DNA from: Microvelia longipes
Lineage: Eukaryota; Arthropoda; Insecta; Hemiptera; Veliidae
Assembly (NCBI GenBank): GCA_018340805.1
Contig: JACMZG010001914.1
Span: forward strand, 24,777,981-24,841,980
Length of the DNA: 64,000 nt
Direction: 5' to 3'
Shown: positions 35,640 to 49,599 of the stretch, in pieces
Layout: each line of letters opens with the position of its first letter
Numbering within the stretch: the first letter of the stretch is position 1
Made by a program: the position numbers and the translations under genes
The notes under the pieces: generated by a model
Databases searched by the model: none
What the model was told of the DNA's origin: nothing
What the model saw: only the letters and a program-made list of their open reading frames with translations

Positions 35640-36439
35640 ATTAGTCCAAAAGTTTGGGCATTATACCTATGTGATATGAACTAGACTGAGTTCATTGTCA
35701 GATGCGTCATTTATTGATTTTACTCTAAATTAGAGTTTTATCGTATTTTTCTCGCGTTTTCAATCAATTTAATTTAATATTAACAAAAAAACTATTGATT
35801 ATCTTAATTTATTTTTGGCTTATAATGTTTCCCACCACATTGATTTGGTAAAGCCAAAAATGATTTGATTTTTGAAAATTTACTGCATAAAAATAAGATA
35901 AAATATTATCCTTATCTGTTCGACTTAATAGTGAAGAAGTCCTATGTTAAAATCAGAACAATTAAGAGGAATTAAAAACCAAAATGGCTAAGTTCTAGTC
36001 ATATTGGCAAGAGGGATGCCAATTTTAATTAAAAGAAATACCAAATCGGGTGCATGGTACTTCAGTACTTCTCCTCTCGACTTTGTCTCGCTTAGCTCTT
36101 CCTCAGCAGCTATATTTTGCTAAAGCTTTAGGCGGTAGTATTACTTTGGTCTTGCAACGCTTTTTGTCAGAATAATAAAGTAAACCAGTGTCTAAAAAAC
36201 CTGCTAAAATATTGCGATCGAACGTTTAGGGTATAATAATTGTGAAGTTAAGCTTTATAATATTAAGCTTAAAGTAGTCTGCTTTGGTCTAGCTACGATT
36301 GACACAGTAGCTCGGTCGTTACGATGTTATGTAAGTATACATGTCTGACCACTCTGAGTTTCTCTTAGTGGATGCTTAGAGTAGGCTAGAATAAAAAAAC
36401 CCCTCAGTTTAAAACTGAGGCATACCTGCCCAAACATAC
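35640..36439. other. Spacer with a decayed family A end
   Basis: 36040-36125 (ATCGGGTGCATGGTACTTCAG...CTTCCTCAGCAGCTATATT) keeps the outline of the family A GGTAC...CCTCAGAATATACA end. CCCCTCAGTTTAAAACTGAGG at 36400-36420 is a small palindrome. No gene seen. Confidence 0.45.
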
Positions 36440-37540
36440 ACTGGTGTTACATCTAAAAAAGCCACCAACCATCCATTTGAAAACCATTGATAAAACAAAT
36501 ATCTCAAGAGGATAAAGTATGTCCTAAGACCCTAATCTTTCTGGGTTAAATTAAATGGTTCCAAGTATATCATAAAACCAGCTGAGAGGGTTCTCTAGCA
36601 CAAATAAAACATTACCCAATGTTCGAATGATACATGTGCCATTGACCTGCTGTACGTAGCTACCATGGTATCATTTAAATAGAGGTTAAGTGGAGGAAGT
36701 CATAATATAAAACCTCTATAGCAGGTGCTGTTTTCATTGCACCAAGTACACATTCATTTGACTATGACCTTACATTCAGTTCGATGTTGACGAAAAAAGT
36801 CTTCTAGGTCGACTCTTAAGACATTATAGAACGCAACTAAGAATGCATAAGCTAGCAAAGGTCTAATCATAGCACTACAGATCCAGAGTATAACTTTGAG
36901 CTTTATATCCCATCCAGGGATCCCATCTACTAAACGCCGTCCTACAAACCCAAAAAGCAGTTAGCGCTTTTTTCATGTGGGGACCCAAATTAGTTTAGCA
37001 TTATCAATTACTCCAAGATACTTAACTCTGCTTAAGACTTTAAGAGTTTTTCCTCTGAGTTCCAAATATTTTCAACCAACCATAGTTTCTTTTCTTAAAA
37101 AACATCAAGTCTACAGTGTTTGAAGGGCTATCCTTAAAACTATGTTCTACACATCATCTATTATTATTTCGGGGCAAGCTCAATTACAGTATTAACAAAC
37201 TTGCTTAATATAAACACAGCTACATCATCGGCATAATCCTGTGTGTAGAAGCCTTCTCTTTCAGGTAGAATAATGAGGCTGCCATAAACTAAACGCCTCT
37301 AGAAAGGAAGGGAACCTCTCATTGCAGACAAACCTTGTTCACAGCACCTAAATGAGCAGCCGAACTCCAGTGTGCCTCAATAACAACATAATTAGAATCC
37401 AGCCAGTTTAGATTCACTATGTCTACAGAGACTGTTCAACGGTCCTTCGATGTCCATAATCAAAAGCCAGTTGTTTATTTTTAGGAGCATCTTAAAATTA
37501 AACAATTATAACATTACGGCACTAGAGTCAGACTTATTTT
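36440..37540 (-). pseudogene. Jockey-like non-LTR retrotransposon RT remnant
   Basis: On the minus strand, GFYTQDYADDVAVFI at about 37200-37245 carries the reverse transcriptase catalytic YADD motif. Downstream, after frame changes, GIPGWDIKLKVILWICSAMI followed by RPLLAYAF matches the conserved WG-K.....L..A..RP.L.YG block of Jockey/LOA/R1-type RTs. Many stops and shifts show it is dead. No endonuclease or ORF1 part was recognised. Confidence 0.75.
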
Positions 37541-38566
37541 TGGGATTAAATAAGATATTTACTCAGTTACGTCGATGTGGATTGGGCGGGGGTCAATATT
37601 AGAAAACGTACTGCCTGATGACGAACCCAGTGAGTTTGACTTTAATGTAAATGATGTGTGATTCGTATCTTATAAACGAGTTGAAGTGAGTCTGGAGTAG
37701 GCAAATCCAATAAGGCGAGGAAAAATTTCGAATACCTCATAATCGATTTTTTACTATTTCCTTTTGTTTTATGAATATATTGTTATAAAATATTTTTAAA
37801 GTTTTGGATCAAGAATTGGAGGTTTTGATCATATGATGTTCATGAATTGGAAAGTCAATATTTTTAGGGTGGTAGCCAGCTCAAAGGCAGCCAATATCAA
37901 AATGATATCAGAATACCTATTTATTATTTATAGTGAGAGGTCACTTGTTTGAAATTATTAATTTGATAAGTTGTCTTTTCGATATTTAATTTATTGATTA
38001 ATATTGGTATTTAATACTTGATTTTATTTGATTAATCAGCAAAAAAAGGTTTAAATGGTCGAAGCTTTTTGATTTTCTGGGCAGCACATCTAGACCTAAA
38101 TATTTATTTTTGTACTAAGTGCTGAAGATATACGTGACACATCTTGAGGAGAACCATTCAGAATATTTTAGATTGAGGATAACTATCCAAATTTCAAAAA
38201 GAGAATATGCGAGTCTTATTTTATTTAGTCTAATATCGAAATCGGATATTTTGGGTGAACACAGTACTGCTATACTGACGCTAGTTGGTAAAGAGCATGA
38301 ATTATGAGTGACTTATTCGCACACACACTTTCACCTAATACATTCACTCTAATAATAATGGTAATAATTATTGTAAAATTTCGAGTTTGGATATTTTAAA
38401 ACTTTCCCATATCTACGGTAGTTAGCGAAAGAAGTAAAACATATTAATTATATATTTATGGGTATTCCTTTTCTTTTTCATCGTCATTTTGAAATACATT
38501 TGTTGATATATATTAAATGTTAATTAAGAACACTACATTAGTGAATAAATGGCACGAAGCTGGGGT
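37541..38566. other. No gene seen
   Basis: AT-rich intergenic DNA upstream of the 38639 gene. The open frame at 38119-38307 has no supportable identity. Confidence 0.4.
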
Positions 38567-38574
38567 ATAAATAA
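38567..38574 (+). promoter_or_regulatory. TATA box and initiator of the 38639-40403 gene
   Basis: TATAAATA lies 72 bp before the start codon. An ACAGTTC initiator-like sequence about 34 bp downstream (near 38601) fits the arthropod Inr consensus and predicts a 5' UTR of about 38 nt. Confidence 0.75.
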
Positions 38575-38638
38575 ACTGAAAACATAAGGCTGGTCTACAC
38601 AGTTCAATCTTGCTTCTGATCAAACAACATCCACCAAA

Positions 38639-40403
38639 ATGATGAAATTCGTTGTATTCTGCTGCCTTGTAGCTATGGTCTGTGGCCAGGGTAAGGATCT
38701 CTATAATTGTTTTTTTTTCCAAAATTTGGGTTAATTCATATGTTAGGCGAAGCCCAATATAATTTGTAGCATGCTTAAAGTTATTCCATTGACATATTTA
38801 AAGAGTATTAGGATAAGTAAAAATTATTTACAACTTCTATCACAATCTTATCGGAACTTTGACTTAAAATTAATGTCCAAACCATAAAGGAGGGACAATT
38901 TTTCATGAATTTTTTCTGTTTTATTTATGGCTTAAGAGTTTGCTCGCTTCCTCTATGCTTTTTATTTTGCATATCATATCATTGATCCGTAATAATGTGG
39001 TTTGTGAACGGTTATGTCGTCTCATGTGAGTTAAAGATAGTATTGAATTATAATATAATTATTATAGTTTATGGTAACAATTGTTATTGTTTATAGATTA
39101 ACACTATGCTCTGTACCTTTGTTTTGCTTATGGTATAAGAGTTTTCTTGCCTCCTCTATAATGTGTATTTGACCTATTAAACTTTTAGAATGGTCATATC
39201 GATGCATATGTGGCTTAAATACGATAATACGATAGTAAATTTCATTAAAAAAACAAATATTTGTTACTGCTTATAGATTAACACATTTATTAGATGTCTA
39301 ATAAGTCCATCCTATAATTAACTTTCTTATGACTTACTGAAACTTAATGATTAGTTTAACTAAGTACCTTGCTAAATATTCTGTTGGAGACTACATTCTC
39401 AATAAGAAACCTAAATTCCCTGCGATTAGGTTCTTATGTTAGAGATTTTATGGATGATGCTTCATGATCTTAGCCGAAACAATAATTCAGAACAATTTCA
39501 AAATAGTTATTTACTTTAAATATTACATCATCAAAGTTATAGGAATATGTTATCATCGTAGGAATATTTGTTTCATCATCTTGGGAGTATATCATTGCAA
39601 TAAGTCGCATACAACTAACTGTTTAATAACTGTGTCATTTTTATTCCATGGTAAGTTTCGCTCTCTAAAAGATGCTCCCTAAAGTGACAATTATAATTAG
39701 ACTTTTTATATTTTTATATTGTTGACTCAATTCTTTAATGTATAAATCCTATAACTATGTCAACTGTACAAATATGACCGAAAGTTTTTACAAAAAGTTT
39801 GTAAAAACTTTTTTAGCACGGTATGGTTTGTTCCTGACTAAATTTGACCTACATTATCGGTGGGCGATTATAAGAGGTTCACAGTGGTTTCCATTTCAGG
39901 CCGTTTGTGTCGAGTACAACTCTTTGTTTTGTAACATGATGTTAATCATATGATCATTCTTTTGTATGTATGTGTAAATAAATAAATAAATCTTGGAAGC
40001 AAAAATTAAATTTGCATTTGAAGCCTGCTTAAATTACGATTGAAAATAGATCCATAATCAAGAATCTATTATTGATCGTGTAGATTAATACTTGACAAAA
40101 TTCACATAGCCTATATAAATATATTTAATATTTAAATTTTTAATTTTACTTTCAGATTTCTCTCATATAAAAGAGAAGAGATTCGCTCCTTACACACCAG
40201 TTTCATCCTCATTATACCCTGCTACTGCTCACTACCCTATTCCATATCAACTCTACCCAGTGCACGATCTCGTCCTCTCTGCACCACCCGCTCCAGTCGC
40301 TCCAGTCGTCCCTGTAACACAAGTAGTCACTGGAGTACACTATGCACCTGCAGTTCAATACCCTGCCACTTACCACGGATACGGTGGATACCATCATTAT
40401 TGA
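38639..40403 (+). CDS. Small secreted cuticular-type protein, two exons
   Basis: Exon 1 (38639-38690) encodes the signal peptide MMKFVVFCCLVAMVCGQ and ends CAG G|GTAAGG in phase 1. Exon 2 (40156-40403) follows TTACTTTCAG and completes a 99-residue protein ending in TGA. The mature part has KEKRF, then a Pro/Tyr/Ala/Val-rich chain (SAPPAPVAPVVPVTQVV) and ends GYGGYHHY. This composition (AP/PV repeats, terminal Gly-Tyr-His) is typical of small insect cuticle proteins. The KR after the signal is shared with the 34 and 31 kb loci and could be a processing site. The start is fixed by the signal peptide and by a TATA box at the right distance. The 1.47-kb intron is AT-rich with no gene seen. Confidence 0.9.
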
Positions 40404-40457
40404 TAAGTTTGTTTCAATGCGAGATTATGAATACTTCTTGTATTTTTTGAAATAATT

Positions 40458-40463
40458 AATAAA
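40458..40463 (+). terminator. Polyadenylation signal AATAAA
   Basis: Located 55 bp after the stop codon of the preceding gene. Confidence 0.7.
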
Positions 40464-41389
40464 TATGTTGATTAGATATAATGTATTTGATTTTCGCCAA
40501 ATGAAAATAATAATACTATCATTATTTTCGCCAAATGATGCTAGTATTATTTTCGCCAAAAACCCTTTCTTCTCACAGTAGCTATTTCACAAAGTTACTA
40601 TACGATATCCTTTAGAGTTTAATAGTCACGCAAATTCACTACACCAAGGTCTCATAGGCATACTAGTGACACTGACAACTCTATCTATAACCTATACTAT
40701 CGGTCGCTGTGTTTAGAATCGCCACGATCAGCTTGAAAGGGTAAGACGGCGGAGACGAGGGGATCAAATGGCTTAAGAAAATACCTAGCGTGAAGTAATA
40801 TGAATAACAGTTCGAGAAGTTTCGCGGTTTAAGTTTTATATGGTGTTAAAATGTCCCTGACTACGGCACTTGTGCACACAACAGGACGCTGTTGCATCGT
40901 GTTACAATCGTGCATCGTCATCGTGCATAAATTAATTTCTCTCTGTATGGTGAAACATTTCACTTATGAAAAATTACGCAAAAAACCCTCTTATAATACA
41001 TTTTTTTACTTTTTCTCGCCCACTACCGTAGGTATATGGTGGCCCAGACTGGCCTATCGGGTAACCAGGCAAATGCCTAGTGCGCCCTCGGTCCTCATTA
41101 AAAAAAATTAGAGTAAATATTGCGTAAGTTTTTGCGTTACATTCATATTTTAAGACCCCCTTGTTAAGAGAAGTACGCCCTAGATCTTTATGTATTTAAG
41201 ACCTTGCGCCCTTTACTGTTGTGAGAAGTACGCCTTTAATCTTGATGTATTTAATGTTCAACGCCCTTGCAATGTTGTAATAAGTGCGCTCAATGTCGTG
41301 CAAAAAAAGGCCTTTCGTCAGTAAGAGCAGTCCATGTTTTGAGTTGGTGACAAGTCTATCTATTGAATGATGTCTTCAAGCACTACGTA
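40464..41389. other. No gene seen
   Basis: TTTTCGCCAAA occurs three times within 40490-40562 in alternating context (a short local repeat). The remainder is featureless. Confidence 0.4.
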
Positions 41390-41910
41390 GGTTTGTTGCT
41401 CGCAGAGGAACACCAACTATGATTTTAATCGACAACGGTAAGAATTTTGTAGGAGCAGCAATTGCTTTACTAAGTTAGACTGGAAGAAGATTGAGGAATA
41501 CAGCTCAGTGGAGAGGATAAAGTGGAAGTTTAATCCACCCTCAGCTTGCTGGTGGGGAGAATGGTGGGAGCGGATTGTAAGGAATGTTGAAAGAATTACT
41601 GCGGCGTCCCTAGGAAGAACATCACTTACTTATGAAGAGCTCTCCACAGTGATTTCCGAAAGTGAGGGCGTAATAAATTCTCGTCCACTAACCTATATGT
41701 CGGAAGATCTATCTGATATTTCTCCGTTAACACCAGCATTCTTCTTACAAGGAATCGGAGAAATTGGTTCACCAGATTGCGACCATCTAGAAGCCTTGAA
41801 TTTAGGGATGACTGAACCAAAAGATTAGATTCGCCTTTAGCACGAGTAGTAGAAATGTTACCTGTCAGAGATGGGGTTGTAAGATTGGTTATAATTCGTT
41901 TTAGGGACAA
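41390..41910 (+). pseudogene. BEL/Pao retroelement integrase core fragment
   Basis: RRGTPTMILIDNGKNFVGAA near 41403-41460 is the second-Asp block of a BEL/Pao integrase, in a different frame from the rest. From about 41508, KWKFNPPSACWWGEWWERIV and then RVERITAASLGRTSLTYEEL-like sequence follow, then the catalytic-Glu block ESEGVINSRPLTY, and finally a D.LTPAFFL.G. motif. A stop at 41826 and a shift precede the last VVEMLPVRDGVVRLV block. It is a broken fragment. LTRs were not recognised. Confidence 0.85.
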
Positions 41911-42945
41911 TTAATTCTTAAAGCCTGTTAAGTGTATTTATCCGCTAGAGCTGTAATATTTTTTGTTAGTATACAATATATTTAGGTTTTCATATTTATA
42001 TATTTTGAATATTTTTAATTTGTTGCATAATATTTATTTTGTTGTAAAAAAGCAATAAGTTTGCATTAATGACTCATCAAGTAAAGTAAGTTAAGCCTCT
42101 TAACTTAGGTGGGAGGATGTTCTGTTTGATGTGTCGGCTGTCAAAACTGTCATGTCATTTTATTTTGAATTTGAAAAATATTATAAAATTAGGTTTATAA
42201 TATTTGCAAAAGAGAATTTATTTGAAAACTCAAACATTAGTTACCGTTCTTATTAATTAAATCCTACAAGATTTAAAACTATAAGCCTAGTTAGTTCGCG
42301 TTACGTGCTAGCTCTAATCTGATTAATATAGTGGGGAAAACGAAAATACTTGGGCTCGCTTCGCTCGTCGTAAAGAGATTTATAGTATGAAACATGTTAA
42401 AACTTGTGTTTGCTAGATATGATATAATTAACTAATATTATAGATTACTAGAAATGTTAATACTGGGGATGCAACGCTCACCCAATGATACTAATGGTAT
42501 GAAAAATGTAAACTTAGATTCGCTTCGCTCGACTTGATAGGATTTATAGTCAAAATTATATAAATACCAGTACTCGCTTTACTCGGTTTCATAAATTCTT
42601 AGTTCCCTGAATAAGTGTACAAGGTGGCTGTTGCAGAGGTTATCAATAATAATTTGCAAGATATTAAAAACGCATTCATTTTTATAAATAATCGTACATT
42701 TCAAGATTTAGGTCTTCCGGTGGTGACCGCGTCAATGTAGATAAAGAATCCGACGTTTCGCATCCTCGGTGGGAGGCATCTTCTGGGATGTAGGACATCA
42801 TGGAATGCTCTACAAAACTGAACTCAGTAAGTTCTGTTTTGTACAGAATTTCAGCATTTAGGTCTTCAGTTTTGAAGACCTGAATTCGCGGAAACCTACA
42901 TAATTTAATTATCGTGCATTTAATTTAGATTGGTTAGTGGGGGTT
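41911..42945. other. No intact gene seen
   Basis: CTCGCTTCGCTCG-type strings recur at about 42354, 42519 and 42575, echoing the family A end. GAATCCGACGTTTCGCATCC at 42747 followed by CATCTTCTGGGATGTAGG resembles a retroelement 3' region, but no frame supports it. Confidence 0.4.
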
Positions 42946-43020
42946 GGGGTAATACACCCTTTGCCTAAAGGCAAAGGGTGTATTACCCCACCCTATCGGA
43001 CATCTCCAAAGAGATGTCCG
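42946..43020. repeat. Twin perfect hairpins
   Basis: The first hairpin is a 21-bp perfect stem (GGGGTAATACACCCTTTGCC...) with a 2-nt loop at 42946-42989. Eight bases later comes a second, 10-bp perfect stem (CGGACATCTC / GAGATGTCCG) with a 4-nt loop. Neither lies in a recognised gene. Confidence 0.9.
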
Positions 43021-43948
43021 CATCCTTGAACCACACCCAGTCCAGGCCTGGTATACGGGAAAAGAATTTGTTCAACCTAAAAGTTTGAAGTGCAACTAAA
43101 AAAATATTTGCTATTAGTATAAGGTTAAAAGTTATTTTAATTTGTCAGAGCACGAAGAAGAAAATATCCATTAACATCACTCCATGACGTGGTATAAAAA
43201 TGATCAATTTAAGTTAATTTTGATAAAAAAAAATAACTTAAGTTTGAGTTTACGTATTTAAAAAACTATAAAACACTTAGACTGGTAGATCTCTCGAGCA
43301 AAGTCTTTTCAGGAGAATTATCTGACATGGTTTGAGAAAAAAGAGTCTGGACTAAGGCATTAGAATGATCGGATAAGGAATGATGAAAGGATCGATTAGG
43401 GGATCGACATAGGTCGCGGACAAAGGGTTGTTACTTACAAGCTCATTATATAGGGTTTGGTTTGAATAATAAAAGGGAACTATTGAGGTAGTTCTTACGA
43501 TTTTGTATAGTAGAGTTTGGAGTCTAAGGGAAGTTGAAACCTATATTGGTTTCTTAATAATCGCATTGTAAATTCAAAGCTTTTCTTTAGAGTCAGCTTA
43601 GAGCGACGGCCCAGAAATGTGGTAAGTAGTTTGTAACTTCAGCTCGTTTAGTCTTTGTATGGTGGGCTCTAGTTAAGCGTCTGTCGAAGTCTCGGATTGT
43701 GCGTGTGTGGGGAATGGAGACTTGGTTGAGAACAACAAGGGGATAAGTACGAGGGGATAAGTACTGTGACTAAGAGCAAAGGTAACATGTACACTTTTCT
43801 GTACGTTTACCTCGATCCTCCATTTTCTTAACCAAGGTTCGACTAGTAAAAAATGGTCCTGGACACCGTTAGAGACATTATTATGTTTTTTTGGAATAAA
43901 AGGATAGCTTCCTTCGGCGAAGCAGGTAGGACTACGGAAGAGTATTGC
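43021..43948. other. No gene seen
   Basis: Low-complexity-free intergenic DNA. GGGGATAAGTACGAGGGGATAAGTAC at about 43738 is a tiny direct repeat. Confidence 0.4.
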
Positions 43949-43951
43949 ATA

Positions 43952-44021
<70 letters not shown>

Positions 44022-44026
44022 ATATA
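43949..44026. repeat. (TA)n microsatellite
   Basis: TA run with two TATTATA/TAATATA interruptions. Confidence 0.95.
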
Positions 44027-44281
44027 TCTTTTTTATCGGTGAGTCCACCTTTTCAATGCACGATCGCTAGCATTAGGCAGAATTTTGAATTAGTTTAATA
44101 TTTTCTTTTGAGTAAGATTAAGGTATTTCACTTTAAGGTTTGTGTGTGGATATCTAAACACATTTAATTTACTTAATATATATTTTTTTCAACATTATGT
44201 TTTTGGCAATATCTATTTTTATAATTGTGAAAACCTTTTTTAACTTCCTCCGTGTTGATGTTTTTCCTTCCATTTCTTCCA

Positions 44282-46144
<1,863 letters not shown>

Positions 46145-46175
46145 TGTGTTTTCACTTCTGAAACCTCTCTGACGG

Positions 46176-46183
46176 TTTTTATA
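46176..46183 (-). promoter_or_regulatory. TATA box of the 44282-46144 gene
   Basis: TATAAAAA on the minus strand, 32 bp upstream of the start codon. A TTTCAGAA initiator-like string lies between them, implying a very short 5' UTR. Confidence 0.65.
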
Positions 46184-46368
46184 TGTTAAGATATTCTTTT
46201 ATAAGGATTATGGAAATCATTATAAGATCGTTCTAGAATACCCGGGGTATATTTTCTATTAATCTGTGGAAATTTTAATTATATAGTTGTCATTGAATTA
46301 TTAATTGACTATTAATTAGGTTATTCATCTAAAATTATATAACCTAATTATATAAAAATTTAAAAAAT

Positions 46369-47145
46369 CGGGTACGGGATCTCTCGGAACTTTTCCTCAT
46401 CCTCCCTACTTCGGACTCACTTCGCTCGTCCTCAGAATATACAATTTGTCAAATGTATGCTGCAAAACCTCTTCGAACTTGCTTTGCTCGTCCTCTGATT
46501 AAAAATACATTTGTTTTAATCTCAGCAGTCACCCATCCAGGCACTGACCACACTCGATGCTGATTAACTTTAGTGATCCAACAAAAATCATAGATATACC
46601 TGTCATATTGAGAGGGAACTTAGTGTAATTATCTATTCCGTAAAGGTATACACACACACACACACACACATGCACTAATTTTTAACCCAATTGAATTATT
46701 TTTCCAATTTTTTCATTTTTTTTATAAATCGTACACAACTCATGTGATATAATTAAACTAATGCGGATAATAAGATGGAACTTGACACATATTGCTACAT
46801 GTGTGCCAAATCTTCATCCGATTGCATCATTTTTTCGTGTTTTATGATTTTTTGAATTTTTTGCTGACTCATTATTGCATGTCAATGACGTCATAAATAT
46901 ATTTTTCGAATAGCACAACCACAGCGGTAGACAGATTTTTGTACAAATTTTTAACTCTAGCATAAATAAAGTGGGAGCTACGATGATAACAGACACACAC
47001 CCACACTCATACAAATAGACAGCTTTGTGCGACCCATTTAGAACGCCATAAAACACCTAAAACGAAGACTCACGATTCCGGTGACATTCCGGTTGTCAAT
47101 TTTTTGCAAACACTTTCACTATACGGTAAAGTAAAAAGTAAAAAT
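46369..47145 (-). repeat. Family A copy with the best 5S-like segment
   Basis: The minus strand of 46523-46582 reads GTTGGATCACTAAAGTTAAT, CAGCATCGAGTGTGGTCAGT and GCCTGGATGGGTGACTGC. This follows 5S rRNA through box A, the intermediate element and box C. It contains a (CA)n stretch at 46651 and otherwise shows the standard block order. Confidence 0.85.
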
Positions 47146-47398
47146 TTTCTAGACAGCATCTATCTAGGAAAATAGTGAGTTTATTAAACTTGAATAATGC
47201 TGAGTCATTTTATGGGGAACGCTCTTTTTTAAAAATAAAGTTTATAAGCATGGTAAGCATTTTTGGTGTTATTGGTAGAGCGTTTTGTTTAAGTTTTTAA
47301 GTATAAAATATGTAACTTTTACTGTGCATTAGTTTGACAAAGGTATGGAACATATGACAAAAGGTTTTATACCCTATATTTGGTTCTTAGTTTTTTTT

Positions 47399-48015
47399 AC
47401 TGATCAAATCGGATTCGCTACGCTCATCCCCCCTTCTTGGGATCGCTTTGCTCGTCCTGAAAATGTACAACTTAATAAATTTATAGTCCAACAAGTCTTC
47501 GGAATCACTCCGCTTGTTCTCAGATAGTAAATATATCAGTTAAATAAATAAATAAATACATAAATCCCAAGCACCAAACATGCTGAATACTGCAAAAATG
47601 CAACAAATATCATGGATATTCTTGCTATGTTGAAACGAAACTTGGCGTACTTATTTATTACCGAGAGGTATACTTTTGTTCAAAATGTCAATTTAATTGT
47701 ATTATTTTCCATTTTTTTTAAAAAACGTACTCAAAACATTTCATAAAAAATTAACTAATGCTATTGGATCTAATGAAATGAAATTTGGCCCACATGTTAG
47801 TCTTATACATGGCTATATGCGTGCCAGATCTCATAAAAAAATATATTTCGGATGGCATAACTAAACTTAGTGTAATTATATATTACATATAGTAATATAT
47901 ACTTGTATACCCGTTCTAGAACTGGTGTACAAGTATATATAAGTATACATCTATAAGTAATAATACTTGTACTAATTTTTAACCCGATTGAATTATTTTC
48001 TGATTTTTTCAATTT
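47399..48015 (-). repeat. Family A copy, 5S-like part decayed
   Basis: Blocks ATCGGATTCGCTACGCTCATC, AAACGAAACTTGGCGTACTTA, TTAGTCTTATACATGGCTA and CGTGCCAGATCTCAT are in order. The 5S-like part survives only as CAAGCACCAAACATGCTGAAT. Confidence 0.7.
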
Positions 48016-48424
48016 TTTTATAAATCGTATCTATTGACTCATTTTTAGAAAGTAATAGCAGAGTAACTTTCATTTAGGCATTACTTATTTCATTTGCTTC
48101 ATATGGTAAAATGTGACGCTGAGGTTTGTTGCGGAGACCAAGAGTTAACTGTGGCTTCCGTAATAGCTCATAACTGCTCTTGGTAATAATTTATCACCAA
48201 GATTAACCCTGCTAGAACAGACTACTTTTAATAAATTTGTTAGTATATTCTTTATTTGTAAGCTCAGAATATGTAACAAGAGTGTCATATATTATTTTCT
48301 CTAAAGGTTTAATATAGAATTTTGTCTCATTAATGTTTGACTTCAAATTCTGAATTTAATTTTTAACCGTAAAATTTAGACAAAATATATTTTTTTGTCT
48401 ATATGTAAGATAGGGAAGCCTGGT

Positions 48425-48580
48425 TTAAAGATTGGCAGCTTGTATTAAATGTTGACTTGACTCTATAAAGTAGGAAAGTCTCGTTCTATGATTGGCAGCT
48501 TGTATTAGGAGTTGACGAGACTCTTTAAGGGAAGCTTCGTTCCACGATTGATTGCTTGGTATAAGCTTTTCCCTCATAAG
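48425..48580 (-). repeat. Two-and-a-half-unit tandem repeat (about 63 bp)
   Basis: GATTGGCAGCTTGTATTA, GTTGAC..GACTCT and GGAAAGTCTCGTTC recur twice, with a third, diverged start. Confidence 0.75.
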
Positions 48581-49599
48581 TTTTAAAGCATTTCTTTGCC
48601 TAAATCGCACGTTTAAATGAATTTAACCTTTTTCAGAATGGACATGGTTCTAATCTGCATGGGTTAGTTATGTAAAACATCTCTCTGATTATTGATATAA
48701 CTATACATTTTATAAGACAAAAAATATCTTTATTTAACAATTAAGAAAATAATTTTAAGGATAGTTATATTACAAGAGGTATTAACCATAATTTAACATA
48801 CTAAAAGCAGTTTTCTAGAGTTGTATTTATGTAGTAAGACTCTCAGGTTCTCTCGTACTCTCGCTGGTACCATGTCATTGCTGGAGTCAAAAACTGATAC
48901 CATGTCCTGCTCAAAATAATGAAATGTGCTAGATTCGCCCTTAGACATTTATGTCTGGCAAACTTTTAATATTAACAGAAATTCTTAACATGTTGTTCTG
49001 TGATTTTGCCTGAGGCCTCCCTCTAACATTACGTAATTTGCCAATGAGGGGTTACATAAGTATTGGTTAAACAACATTGGCAGTGGCGATTTTTTTTCAG
49101 TGAGAGTTAATAAAAGAAGAACAAAACTCTTGCTTTGCTTGTTTTGGTTTAACGCAAAAATGAGTTAAAACCATTTAAAATAACTGTGTGGTTTTACCAA
49201 AATCGCTACGCTGTTGCTGAAAATTCACTTTAGCCAACTAAGTAATTGTTCTCTCTGGTTTAGTATTCTACTTATATTATCTTTGTTAAGTAATGAAGTT
49301 TTGACAAGAACTTTGTGGAAATCATGAGCTTGTTTAGACTTTAGTAGATGCTGAATGCTCTTAAAAGAATTAGTTTTACTTAATTCAATCTTAAGTCAAT
49401 TATTTGGAGTAAATATCTTCAGTTTGGTTTAAAAAAGCTATTTTTTTTTATTAAACTTGAATAACTGCTAGTTATATTAACATAGCTGTATAAGTTATAT
49501 GTACTGAAAAGTACGTGTACTTATGTTGATAAGGTATTATTTTACTATCGTGTAAATTCTCCAATTTAGTTCCACTTGTTAAATTTGATGAGTTAAGTT
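48581..49599. other. No gene seen
   Basis: AT-rich DNA downstream of the four-exon gene. A minus-strand AATAAA at 49447-49452 may be its polyadenylation signal. Confidence 0.4.

Noticed and set aside
41626..41910. Minus-strand open frame over the BEL/Pao fragment
   Set aside because: Antisense to a recognisable integrase core on the plus strand.
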